From contig NZ_FXTP01000001.1 of the NCBI RefSeq assembly GCF_900182705.1, positions 248,001 through 312,000 of the forward strand: 64,000 nt of DNA, written 5' to 3'. The stretch comes from Gracilimonas mengyeensis. Its GTDB lineage: Bacteria; Bacteroidota; Rhodothermia; Balneolales; Balneolaceae. Positions 24,360 to 33,900 of this stretch are shown here, piece by piece; within the stretch, counting starts at the first letter, position 1, and each line of letters opens with the position of its first letter. The translations under genes and the position numbers were made by a program. The notes beneath the pieces are model-generated. The model did no database searches. It worked only from the letters and a program-made list of their open reading frames with translations, and was not told where the DNA came from.

Positions 24360-27300
24360 TTAGAATTCCATACTGTTACTTCCAATTCCACTTTTTTGGA
24401 TTTGCCGTTCAAAGCAAATAGTAAACTGTGTTCCTGGTTGAACATTTTCATAGCTATATTCTGCTTCTATTTGTTGCGCAAGCACTTCAATGAGATGAAG
24501 CCCTAAGGAGCTTTGGTTGGAATATTCCTCGTCTTCAGGAAGCCCAACTCCGTTGTCTGTAATAGAAATGAGGATTTTGTCATTGGGTTTTTCTTTTAAC
24601 TCAAAGACTAATGTTCCATCTTTTCTGTCTTTGAAAGCATGCTTGAAAGAATTTGTGATCACCTCATTAACAATTAATGAAGCTGGAATAGCCTGGTTGA
24701 TATTAAGTTTTATGGGGTCACATTCAATCTTAAGGTCTACTTTAGAACCTGTTTGAAGGGTCTCAGAAACATTTTCAACTAATTTTACAAGAGTATCTGA
24801 GAAATCAAGCTGAGAAAAACTATTTGAGTTGTACAGCAATTCGTGTACCGTAGCCATTGTTTTTATTCGAACTACACTATCATACAATTTAGCTTTTAGA
24901 TCTTCATTGGTTGAATCGAAGGCTTGCAGCTGCATCATCCCGGAAACCACGGCAAGATTATTTTTAACTCGATGGTGGATCTCGGCAAGCAAGGTCTCTT
25001 TTTCAGAAAGGGAAGCTTTGATTTCGGCTTCGTAGTTCTTTTGATCCGTTACATCGCGCCCAATGGCAACCCAATGCGTGTAATTACCGTTATTATCGGC
25101 TACAGGAACCATGGAGGTATTTACCCAGAAAGGAGTCCCGTCCTTTTTGTAGTTGATAAATTCAACTTCAACAGGGGTAAAATTCTTCATTGCTGTCCGA
25201 AGCTGTTCTCTTACTTCATCATCAGTTTCAGGGCCATTTAAGAAATGCAGGGTACGGCCAATGACTTCATCTTTAGAGTATCCGGTTAGCTTGGTGAAAG
25301 CTTCATTTGCATACACTATTTCTCTTCCAAATTTGCCAGGCTCTGCCTGTAATATGGTCACCGATTCGGAAGTATTGGTAATGACTGATTCAAGGAGTTT
25401 CAGCCGCTCTTGTTCCTGTACTTCATGGGTAACATCTTGCATGGCACCAATCATACGAACTGCCTTTCCCTTGTCGTCTTTAAGCACATATGCCCGGTCA
25501 AAAACATGTTTGTAGGAACCATCCGAGGCTTTGTATCTGTATTCAATTTGGAATCGTTCTTTCTTGTTGTTTTTGAGTACATCAGCCAACGCCTCATCAA
25601 CTTTTCCAAGATCTTCCGGGTGAATTTTATCACGCCACCAAGAGCCTACATTTTCTATTTGAGTTTGATTGTACCCAAAAATAGACCTGAAATTATCGTT
25701 ATAGACCATAAGGTCTGATTCCAGGTCAAGATCCCAGATTGCTTCACTGGTTGCCTTATTGACCGCATCATAACGTTCAAGGCTGCTTTGTAACTCTTTA
25801 GATTTTTCTATCTTTTCAGTTACGTCTTTAAGGATTGAGATGATGTGAGTGCATTCTCCATCTTCATTAAGAATGGGATCGATACTAAGGTTCAGCCAGA
25901 ATGGTTCTCCATTCTTCTTGTAATAAAGGTTGGTATCCTCAATAGACTCGTAATTAGCCTGTGCCTTGCGGAGCCTTTTACTCACCTCCAAATCGGTATT
26001 ACGACCTTGTAGAATATCTCCTGGCCTTATTCCCTTTATGTCCTCAAGTTCAAAGCCGGTAGTTTTTTCAAATGCACTATTTACCCACGTAACCCGACTT
26101 TGGTTGTCACTAATTACAACCATTTCTGTGGTTTTAGAGGCAACAAGAGAAAGTTCATAAAGCTTCTCTTCGCGCTTAATCTGGCCGGTTATATTTCTGG
26201 AGTTTGCTACATATCCACCCACAGCCGGCTCATCCATCAAATTGGTGATGATAGTTTCAACCCAGTGATACCGGCCATCTTTGGCTTGCAGGCGGTAGGG
26301 GTCCAATACAATGCGTTTTTCGTGGGCCAGGGTTCTAATTTTTTCCTTAACCTTTGCTTGGTCTTCAGGATGGATAAAGTCTACGGCAGGCATGTGAAGG
26401 TATTCCTCAAAGTTTTCACCGGAAGTGGGACTAATATAGCTGAACCTAAAATCTTCATCCAGAATGGCTATTAAGTCAGAGCCTTCCTGAACCAGTGCTT
26501 TAAAGCGTTTTTCACGTAAGGCAAGTTTTTGTTCTGCCTGTACTTTTTCTTCACTTTCAAATAAAATACGCAGGATATGGGCCGCCCTTTCAACGGTATT
26601 ATGTTCATACTGAGTAGGGAAGGCTGGTTTCTCGTAATAAACAGCAAAACTGGCTATCAGTTCACCTCTATTATTGAAAACGGGCTGGGACCAGGAGCCG
26701 ATAAAATTATATTTTTCACCAAAATCCGTAAATCCTTCCCAAAGCGGACTTTCGAAAATATTTTCGACAATTACAGGCTCACCTCTGTAGGCAGCAGTTC
26801 CACAAGAACCACTGTTTTCAGCTATTGGTATACCATCAAGTTCCTCCATAAAACTGGCAGGGAAGGAGGGTGTTGCAAAACAGCGCAGTTGATTCCCTTC
26901 AGCTAAAGTGACAGAAGTACGAATACCCGTATGCAAGTGTTCAATGCCCAATAAAAATTCTTTGATGATGTCTCTGACATTACGTTCTTGCAAAGCATTT
27001 TTTTCGAGAACATCGCGTTCAAGCCGCTGAAGTTCACTGTAATATTTTTGTTGTGTGATATCTGAAGCGGTTATAAGGAAACCACTAATGATGGGATCAT
27101 CCGCTAAATTAGAGCCTGTACATTTAAGCCATTTATATTTTCCGTCCTTATGTTGAAAACGAAATGATCGCAGGTTTACATACTTGCTGGATCTTAATTC
27201 TTCAAAATCCTGTTTGGCTGCTTCAAGTTCATCAGGATGTATGAAATCAAACATGGTTTTGTCTTTAATTTCATCATATTGCCATCCCAAAATTTTGGTA

Positions 27301-28706
27301 AGGTTTGGACTGATGAAATTGAAACCACCATGCTTATCCAATATTTCTATCAAGTCGCCGCCTTCTTCCACCATAGACTTAAACTTATACTCGCTCATTT
27401 GCAGTTCGCGGGTGGTGTTACGAAGTTGAATTGTACTTGAAATATTGGATGAGATAGTACGCAGGTACTGAATTTCTTCCTTATTCCATTGCCTTTCGGT
27501 TTGGCAGTCATCAAAGCCGATATAGCCATAGAATTCGTCTTTAACAAAGATCGGGAAGATGAGGATGGACAGGATGTCTTGTGCTTCAAGAGCTTCTTTC
27601 AACAAAGAATCGGGCAAATCCTTCACTAAGGATTTAAAGATCTTACCTTTTCGAAGAAGGTCATACAATTCTTTAAAGTCAGTCTGGTTAAGGTTTTGTA
27701 ATTCCGGGTTATCAAGTTGTGGAGTTGCAGAATCGGTTGTCCATTCAATTTTTTGGCTGGTCATTTTTTGACCGGTTTCAGGATCCTCGTGGTTTTCAAA
27801 ATAATAAACCCGGTCTACCTCGATGGCTTCACCAATAATCTGGAAGGTTTCAGATAATACATTCAGCCAGTTTTCATTTTTTATGAGCGCACTTGCCACT
27901 TTTGCGTTTGCCGATAAAAGTTGACTTTTTTGTGCTAAAGAATGCTCCGTTTTAAGCTTCTGAGTTACATCCTCGGCCAGCTCTATCTTTGCTTTATCTC
28001 CCAGATAGTCAATAATGTCTGCCTTAATTCGAACTTGTATCTCGGATCCATCTTTTTTCTTATGGGTAACGGTGAGCTCTTTTTGATCTTCTCTGACTAC
28101 TTGTGCAGAATTTAAATCAGGGGAGGGGTTAGCATTTAAATCTCTTATCGTCATCGATAGAAATTCTTCTCGGCTGTAACCATAATGGTCGATGGCAGCC
28201 TGGTTCACATCCAAAAAACGTAAACTTTCAATCTCAAAAACCCACATTGGCTGTGGGCTTAGATTAAATATGTCACGGTATTTTTTCTCTGACTCTTTTA
28301 GAGAACGGCCAATTCTGTTCCGCTCAATACTATAGGCTATAACTTTGCCCAAAATAAATGGAGTGATCTCATCTTTCAGTAAATAATCAGCAATACCCAT
28401 ACTTAAGGTACGCAGCCCGAATTCCTGATTTTCATACCCTGTAAGTACAATAATTGGAATACTTTCGGAAATGGAGGTCATTTTCTTGACCAATTCTTCT
28501 CCTTTGGCATCCGGCAGGGTAAGGTCGAGCAGAATTACATTGAAGTTGTGATTGGAGCTAAGTTCTTTTTCTGCCTGCGAGAAAGTTGTAACGTGTGTGG
28601 TTTCCGGATCCTTGAAATTCTCTGAGAGATATTCCTCAATAAGTACAAAATCCCCGGGATTGTCTTCTACGACCAGCACTTTAAGGTTTAGCTGTGTTTG
28701 ATACAT
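24360..28706 (-). CDS. Hybrid REC-PAS/GAF histidine kinase (HisKA_2 family)
   Basis: A cytoplasmic signalling protein of 1448 residues without membrane segments. Order seen: receiver domain (about 1-125, phospho-Asp in Ile-Leu-Leu-Asp-Leu-Thr-Leu-Pro), PAS, GAF, PAS, GAF, then four more PAS modules. The kinase core follows, with Glu-Ile-His-His-Arg-Val-Lys-Asn-Asn-Leu (HisKA_2 phospho-His) and an HATPase with Asn-Glu-Val-Ile-Thr-Asn-Ser-Phe-Lys-His-Ala-Phe. Two PAS modules resemble LOV domains in their GRxxxFL-like helix but lack the photoactive Cys. The receiver at the N terminus rather than the C terminus implies input from another kinase. It lies 12 bp after an Rcp1-like response regulator. 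Confidence 0.9.
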   Translation of the reverse strand: MYQTQLNLKVLVVEDNPGDFVLIEEYLSENFKDPETTHVTTFSQAEKELSSNHNFNVILLDLTLPDAKGEELVKKMTSISESIPIIVLTGYENQEFGLRTLSMGIADYLLKDEITPFILGKVIAYSIERNRIGRSLKESEKKYRDIFNLSPQPMWVFEIESLRFLDVNQAAIDHYGYSREEFLSMTIRDLNANPSPDLNSAQVVREDQKELTVTHKKKDGSEIQVRIKADIIDYLGDKAKIELAEDVTQKLKTEHSLAQKSQLLSANAKVASALIKNENWLNVLSETFQIIGEAIEVDRVYYFENHEDPETGQKMTSQKIEWTTDSATPQLDNPELQNLNQTDFKELYDLLRKGKIFKSLVKDLPDSLLKEALEAQDILSILIFPIFVKDEFYGYIGFDDCQTERQWNKEEIQYLRTISSNISSTIQLRNTTRELQMSEYKFKSMVEEGGDLIEILDKHGGFNFISPNLTKILGWQYDEIKDKTMFDFIHPDELEAAKQDFEELRSSKYVNLRSFRFQHKDGKYKWLKCTGSNLADDPIISGFLITASDITQQKYYSELQRLERDVLEKNALQERNVRDIIKEFLLGIEHLHTGIRTSVTLAEGNQLRCFATPSFPASFMEELDGIPIAENSGSCGTAAYRGEPVIVENIFESPLWEGFTDFGEKYNFIGSWSQPVFNNRGELIASFAVYYEKPAFPTQYEHNTVERAAHILRILFESEEKVQAEQKLALREKRFKALVQEGSDLIAILDEDFRFSYISPTSGENFEEYLHMPAVDFIHPEDQAKVKEKIRTLAHEKRIVLDPYRLQAKDGRYHWVETIITNLMDEPAVGGYVANSRNITGQIKREEKLYELSLVASKTTEMVVISDNQSRVTWVNSAFEKTTGFELEDIKGIRPGDILQGRNTDLEVSKRLRKAQANYESIEDTNLYYKKNGEPFWLNLSIDPILNEDGECTHIISILKDVTEKIEKSKELQSSLERYDAVNKATSEAIWDLDLESDLMVYNDNFRSIFGYNQTQIENVGSWWRDKIHPEDLGKVDEALADVLKNNKKERFQIEYRYKASDGSYKHVFDRAYVLKDDKGKAVRMIGAMQDVTHEVQEQERLKLLESVITNTSESVTILQAEPGKFGREIVYANEAFTKLTGYSKDEVIGRTLHFLNGPETDDEVREQLRTAMKNFTPVEVEFINYKKDGTPFWVNTSMVPVADNNGNYTHWVAIGRDVTDQKNYEAEIKASLSEKETLLAEIHHRVKNNLAVVSGMMQLQAFDSTNEDLKAKLYDSVVRIKTMATVHELLYNSNSFSQLDFSDTLVKLVENVSETLQTGSKVDLKIECDPIKLNINQAIPASLIVNEVITNSFKHAFKDRKDGTLVFELKEKPNDKILISITDNGVGLPEDEEYSNQSSLGLHLIEVLAQQIEAEYSYENVQPGTQFTICFERQIQKSGIGSNSMEF

Positions 28707-28718
28707 ATCTCTACCGTA

Positions 28719-29156
28719 TTATTTAGTCTTAGGGAATTGTACAATAGATATCCAAAAATTTTCGATGGTAGAGATGACATCCAGAAAATCATTTATATCA
28801 ATAGGTTTTGTGATATAACAGTTAGAATGATTTTTGTACGATTTATTGATATCTATCTCATCTGAGGAAGTGGTTAGCATGATAACCGGAATTTGTTTTA
28901 AATGCCCGCTGGTTTTAATATGCTTCAGTACTTTATGCCCGTTTATTTTCGGAAGGTTTATATCCAATAAAATTAAGTCAGGTGTCTCAACATCTTCGTA
29001 CCCTTCCTCTTTTTCGAGATACTGTATGGCTTGCCAGCCATCACGCACAACGGAAATGCTGTTATTTAATTTACCTTCTTCGAGAGCCTCTGTGGTTAGT
29101 ACGATATCGCCCTCGTTATCTTCAACCAAAAGTATATGAATTTCCTTTTTTTCCAT
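28719..29156 (-). CDS. Rcp1-like single-domain response regulator
   Basis: A 145-residue stand-alone receiver. The acidic pair is seen in Val-Glu-Asp-Asn-Glu-Gly-Asp near residues 11-17. The phospho-acceptor Asp is in Leu-Ile-Leu-Leu-Asp-Ile-Asn-Leu-Pro, Thr-Thr-Ser occurs near 95, and the conserved Lys in Tyr-Ile-Thr-Lys-Pro. There is no output domain. The extended insertion with Asp-Gly-Trp-Gln-Ala-Ile-Gln and Leu-Pro-Lys-Ile-Asn-Gly-His matches the Rcp1/CheY-like group paired with phytochrome-type and PAS-rich kinases. It lies 12 bp upstream of the REC-PAS kinase and downstream of two other kinases, so it probably shuttles phosphate between them. Confidence 0.9.
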   Translation of the reverse strand: MEKKEIHILLVEDNEGDIVLTTEALEEGKLNNSISVVRDGWQAIQYLEKEEGYEDVETPDLILLDINLPKINGHKVLKHIKTSGHLKQIPVIMLTTSSDEIDINKSYKNHSNCYITKPIDINDFLDVISTIENFWISIVQFPKTK

Positions 29157-29543
29157 GATCTTAGCCTTAGACTACTTTCTTTTATGTGGCCTGTTTTTGA
29201 CTTTCAATAAAACCGATTGAATTCCGCTATAATTAACACCACTCATAAAATGATTAAACCATTGCGGAATTAAGGTAGTTGTACAATTCCAATGAACAGA
29301 CATTATCCATTGGATGAATAACATTAGTACTGTGCGACTCCTTAAATCTGAGCAATATCTATCCGTAGATACCTGTGCTCCCAAAACTATAGCACTATTT
29401 TTATGATGCTTTTTTGGGTAAATCAACATTTTTTGTTGTGTTAGGTCAACTTGGACTAAAATGGCATTAAAATCAATCACTTCTTTCTGGTTAACTAACA
29501 TTTTTAAAAACCGGCATTCTAAATTTTATAGTATATGCTGCAT
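29157..29543. other. Intergenic stretch without a convincing gene
   Basis: The 387 bp between the response regulator and the membrane kinase contain only a 109-codon reverse-strand frame (29172-29501). It has no recognisable domain or family pattern. A promoter for the response regulator may lie here, but no clear box was recognised. Confidence 0.5.
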
Positions 29544-30902
29544 TTATTTGGATATTGTGAAATAAAAAATACTTCCAGCTCCTTCTTTTGATTCAATCCA
29601 AATTTGTCCTTTATGTTGTTCTATGATTTTCTTGCACATGGCTAAGCCCATGCCGGTTCCCGAGTATTCACTGCGGGCATGCAGGCGTTTGAACATTCCA
29701 AATACTTCATGATGGTGCTCAGTAGCTATACCTATACCATTATCTTTAACAGCAAATTCCCAATGGTTTTCTAATTCCTTGCAGGATATATCGATCTGTG
29801 GCTGGGTATCTTTTTGCTGATATTTCAGAGCATTGGATACCAGGTTTTGCATCAAAATTTTTAAAGTAACAGGTACGCCTGTTACAGTGGGTAATGTGCC
29901 AACAACAACATTTGCGTTCTTATGGGATATTTGCCCATCAAGTAATTTTAAAACATCCTGAACTATAGCTTCCATAACTACTTCTTCTGTCTCATTATAC
30001 AAGCGGCTAATACGAGAATATTCAAGCAACTCGTCTATAGAAGATGTCATCCGGGCAGCACCATCCACGGCAAAATGAATATACTGGCGGGCTTTATCAT
30101 CCAACTGGGTAGCATATCGCTTTTCAAGCAGCTGCATAAAACTACGGATCATCCGTAAGGGTTCTTTTAAATCATGAGAGGCCGTGTAAGCGAATTGCTC
30201 AAGTTCCTTGTTTTTGTTATTGAGCTGCTTGATACTGCTTTGAAGTTTTCCCCGTTCGATTTCCAATTCTGATCGTAGCCGGTTTTCTTGAGTAATGGCA
30301 GATTCCAATCCATTAAACAAAATGGGAATTAGAATAGCAGACATAGCACTTAGAAAAACAAGATTGGAAGAGATAGCTATCCAGGCGCCCAACTCGTTTT
30401 GTCCCAGCACTGCAAAGTTTCCCACCTCCATATACAATAAAAGTCCCACAGAAATACAGATCAAAGTGTTAAACACTACAGCAATATATCCGAACTTTTT
30501 ATCCAGGCTTAATACCGTAAAAATGGTGATGCCCAGCAGGTACAATAAGCCGGGCCCCGCAGTGCCAAGATATAGCAGTAGCATGGCGGAAATGAGGTAC
30601 AACACACCATTGAAAAGTAATTTTCGGGCAAAAACGGTGATACCCGGTATAAATGCTACACAGAAGATTACGACAACCCCGATGCTGTCAACTACAATCA
30701 TCCCGTCTAAATTATTAATATAAGCCATGTATATGCCTGGGATCAGGGCCATCATGCTTAAAGGAATTAGATAAACAACTGAATTAGCGAAAAGACGGTT
30801 TTGCCAGTACGAAAGGGAAGTAGTAGCTACAAAGTCATTCGTACAATGATGAAAAATGATCCCCTTGTAAGCTTGCCATATGTTATTAAATAAGTTTTTC
30901 AT
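29544..30902 (-). CDS. Membrane histidine kinase
   Basis: A 452-residue sensor kinase. The first 200 residues contain about five to six hydrophobic helices without a large periplasmic loop, a MASE-like or 7TM-like arrangement. They are followed by a short coiled coil (about 210-240). The HisKA phospho-acceptor lies in Ala-Ser-His-Asp-Leu-Lys-Glu-Pro-Leu-Arg near 245. The HATPase_c domain shows Asn-Leu-Val-Ser-Asn-Ala-Leu-Lys-Tyr (N box), Asp-Asn-Gly-Ile-Gly-Ile (G1) and Gly-Thr-Gly-Met-Gly-Leu (G2). The core closely resembles the C terminus of the giant kinase encoded immediately upstream, suggesting a shared origin. The membrane stimulus is unknown. Confidence 0.88.
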   Translation of the reverse strand: MKNLFNNIWQAYKGIIFHHCTNDFVATTSLSYWQNRLFANSVVYLIPLSMMALIPGIYMAYINNLDGMIVVDSIGVVVIFCVAFIPGITVFARKLLFNGVLYLISAMLLLYLGTAGPGLLYLLGITIFTVLSLDKKFGYIAVVFNTLICISVGLLLYMEVGNFAVLGQNELGAWIAISSNLVFLSAMSAILIPILFNGLESAITQENRLRSELEIERGKLQSSIKQLNNKNKELEQFAYTASHDLKEPLRMIRSFMQLLEKRYATQLDDKARQYIHFAVDGAARMTSSIDELLEYSRISRLYNETEEVVMEAIVQDVLKLLDGQISHKNANVVVGTLPTVTGVPVTLKILMQNLVSNALKYQQKDTQPQIDISCKELENHWEFAVKDNGIGIATEHHHEVFGMFKRLHARSEYSGTGMGLAMCKKIIEQHKGQIWIESKEGAGSIFYFTISK

Positions 30903-30956
30903 CAGAAAAAAAGGGGGTTAAAAAATAAGGCTGTTCGTTGACAACATAGCGAGAAA

Positions 30957-33900
30957 TCATGACTGACCGTTGGTATTGGGTTTCTTGGGAATTGTAAACA
31001 AGAAATTACACCCTTTGCCTTCCTCTGATTCTACCCAGATTTTACCACCATGGCGCTCCACAATCTTTTTGCTAATAGCGAGTCCAATCCCGGTACCTGA
31101 GTATTCATCACGGGTATGAAGTCTCTGAAATATTTGGAAGATGGTATCCTGGAATTCTTCTTTAATTCCAATTCCATTATCCTTGACAGAGATTTTCCAA
31201 AACAGGCCAGCATCTTCAGCACTAACTATAATTTTCGGAGTGGTATCAGGTTTATGATATTTTAATGCGTTGTTTATGAGGTTTTGGAATAATTGTTTTA
31301 TTGCTCCTGGATTCACAGATACTTTTGGAAGTTCCCCAACCTCGATCATGGCCTGCTTTTCATCAATATGAGTTCGTTCCAGCGATTGAACTTCTATTAG
31401 TAACCTGTTAAGCTCTACATCAGAACGTTGTTTATCCCCATTATTTAGTCTGGAATAGTTGAGCAGGTCAAGAATAATTTGACGCATTCTCTGAGCACCA
31501 TCTACAGCAAAATGAATGTACTGATTGGCTTTCTCATCCAGCTTATCAGCGTATTTTTTATCTAACTGGGTGAGGAAGCTTGTAACCATACGGAGGGGTT
31601 CCTGGAGGTCATGAGAAGCTACGTAGGCAAATTGTTCAAGTTCAGCGTTAGAGGCTGCAAGTTCTTTGGCGTGCTCCTCTAACTCATTATTCAAACTTTT
31701 TAGTTCAGCCTCATACTCTTTTTGACTGGTAATATCAGTCATAGCTCCAACTACACGTATTACATTTCCTTGTTGATTCCGAATAAAATTGGCCCGGTCG
31801 ATGGTATAGGCATAGGAGCCGTCTTTTCTTTTAAACCGGTACTCTTCTTGCCAATTCGATTTTTTAGAATCGTTCATATACTGATTGATCTTTGTTGCAA
31901 TCCGCTCACGGTCATCAGGGTGAATTCTTGACAACAAGAAATCAAGGCTAGGGGTTATTTCATTCAAATCATAACCAAATAGTGTTTCAAAACCTTTACC
32001 CCAGAACAGAGAATTTTCGACTACATTAAAATCCCAAATGGCATCATTGGTGGCTTCTGTAACTTTTTCGAAGCGTTCATTTATGTGACGTATTTTTTCT
32101 TCGTTTTTCTTTCGATCCGTAATGTCTTTGAAGAATACAGAGATACCCTTAGCAGAAGGGTAGGCATTGATATCGTACCACTTATCTTCTTTTTCGTAAT
32201 AATCTTCAAAATGAACATTCACCCGCTCAAACATTACCCGGTGAAAGTGAGTGTAGGAAGGCTGGTCAATCCAGGATTCAAAAATATCCCAAAGGTTTTC
32301 TTTAAGTATGTTTTGTTTAGGTACTTTCAATAATTGTTCTGCCGCTCGATTCCAGTAAGTAACCTGCCAATTTTGGTCCAAGGTGAAGAAACCATCTCCA
32401 ATACTTTCCAGAATAATTTCCTTCTCTTCATAGGCTTTCTGCAGCTTAACTTCCGTGGCTTTTTTCTCAGTGATATCCTGAACTGTGCCTTCCAAGATAG
32501 CTTCTTCCGAATTTTCTGGTTTTACCACATTGCCTAAAATATGCAACCATTTTACCGAACCATCCGGCATTTTCAGGCGATGTTCCATATTCACCGGATC
32601 ATGGTTTGTGATGGCGTTGGTATTCTGCTCTAAAAACAGTTCTCGTTCTCCGGGGTACAAGCGCTCCAAAATGGTCTCAAAATCAATTTCATCTTGCTCC
32701 GGATCCATTCCCCAAATTTCATAGGCCTGTTCCGACCAATAGATATCACCCGATTCCATGCCCACTCGCCAATATCCCAGTTTGGCTATTTTTTGGGCCG
32801 TTTTTAGTTTTTTATTTGAAGCCTGTAATTCTTCCGCGGCCTGCTTACGCTCCGAGATATCCCTGAAAAACACACTTAAGCCTTCTTTAGAAGGATAGCC
32901 ATTAGCTTCAAACCATTTACCCAGGCGTGGGTAATATTCTTCAAAATGGACCGCTTCCTGTTGCTCCAAGGCCCGTTCATATTCACTAAAAAATTTAAGT
33001 TCTTTAGCATCTTCAAAACTATCCCACAGATTATTGCCTAACACTTCCTCACGGGATATACCAGTAATGTCTTCGGCCTGCTTGTTCCAATAGGTTACCG
33101 TCCAGTTTTCGTCTATAGCAAAAAAGGCTTCGGTAATGCGTTCCAAAATACGTTGGCGTTCTTTATGGGCTTCCAGCATATTTAGCTGGGCTTCCTTTCT
33201 TTCATGGATATCCTGGAAGCTTCCATACAGGCCCACACAGTCGCCATCTATAATTTGTGCTTCACCTTTCACCCTAATCCATTTTTCGTTGCCCAGGGCT
33301 GTTACTATTTGTAATTCCACATCCCAGGGGGTTCCTTTTTCAATGGCTTGATCTAGTGCCTGTTGTATGGCTTCCCGGCTTTCACCTTCTTTATAAAAAA
33401 GAATGCCTTCTTCCAGAGTGGGCTCGTACTCTTCATCTACCTCGTGTATTTCGCGTGTGATGGGAGACCAGTACACTTCTTCTTTTTCAAAGTCTACTTC
33501 CCATGCACCAATCTGAGCCATTTTTTGCGCCTGGTTCAGCAACTGTTCCAACTCTGTTTTTTCTGTTACATCCCGGCCGTAAGTAAATACAAAACCATCT
33601 TCCCCAAATACATCCGATGAGCTCCAGGATATCCACCGGTATTCTCCATTTTTGGTTCGCCACCGATTTACATAGTTATTGGCCTGACGCTCCCCGGAAA
33701 TGGTTTCACTGTATTCTTTCTGGGTTTCCTGCAGGTCATCCGGGTGTACAAAGTTCTCGTAATTTTGGGATGTGAGCTCTTCTTCAGTGTATCCCAGCAA
33801 ATCACAAAAAGCGGGATTAACTTTTACAAATCGCTTGTCAGAAGCGGTGATAGCAAGAATATCCGGGGCGCTTTCAAATAACAACAGCATTTCTTCTTCC

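Noticed and set aside
25153-25515. 120-codon + strand frame antisense to the REC-PAS kinase
   Set aside because: Overlaps a clear PAS-rich kinase on the opposite strand; low complexity and no known domain.
29172-29501. 109-codon reverse-strand frame between the response regulator and membrane kinase
   Set aside because: No recognisable domain, no clear start signal, composition unlike neighbouring genes. Kept as intergenic.
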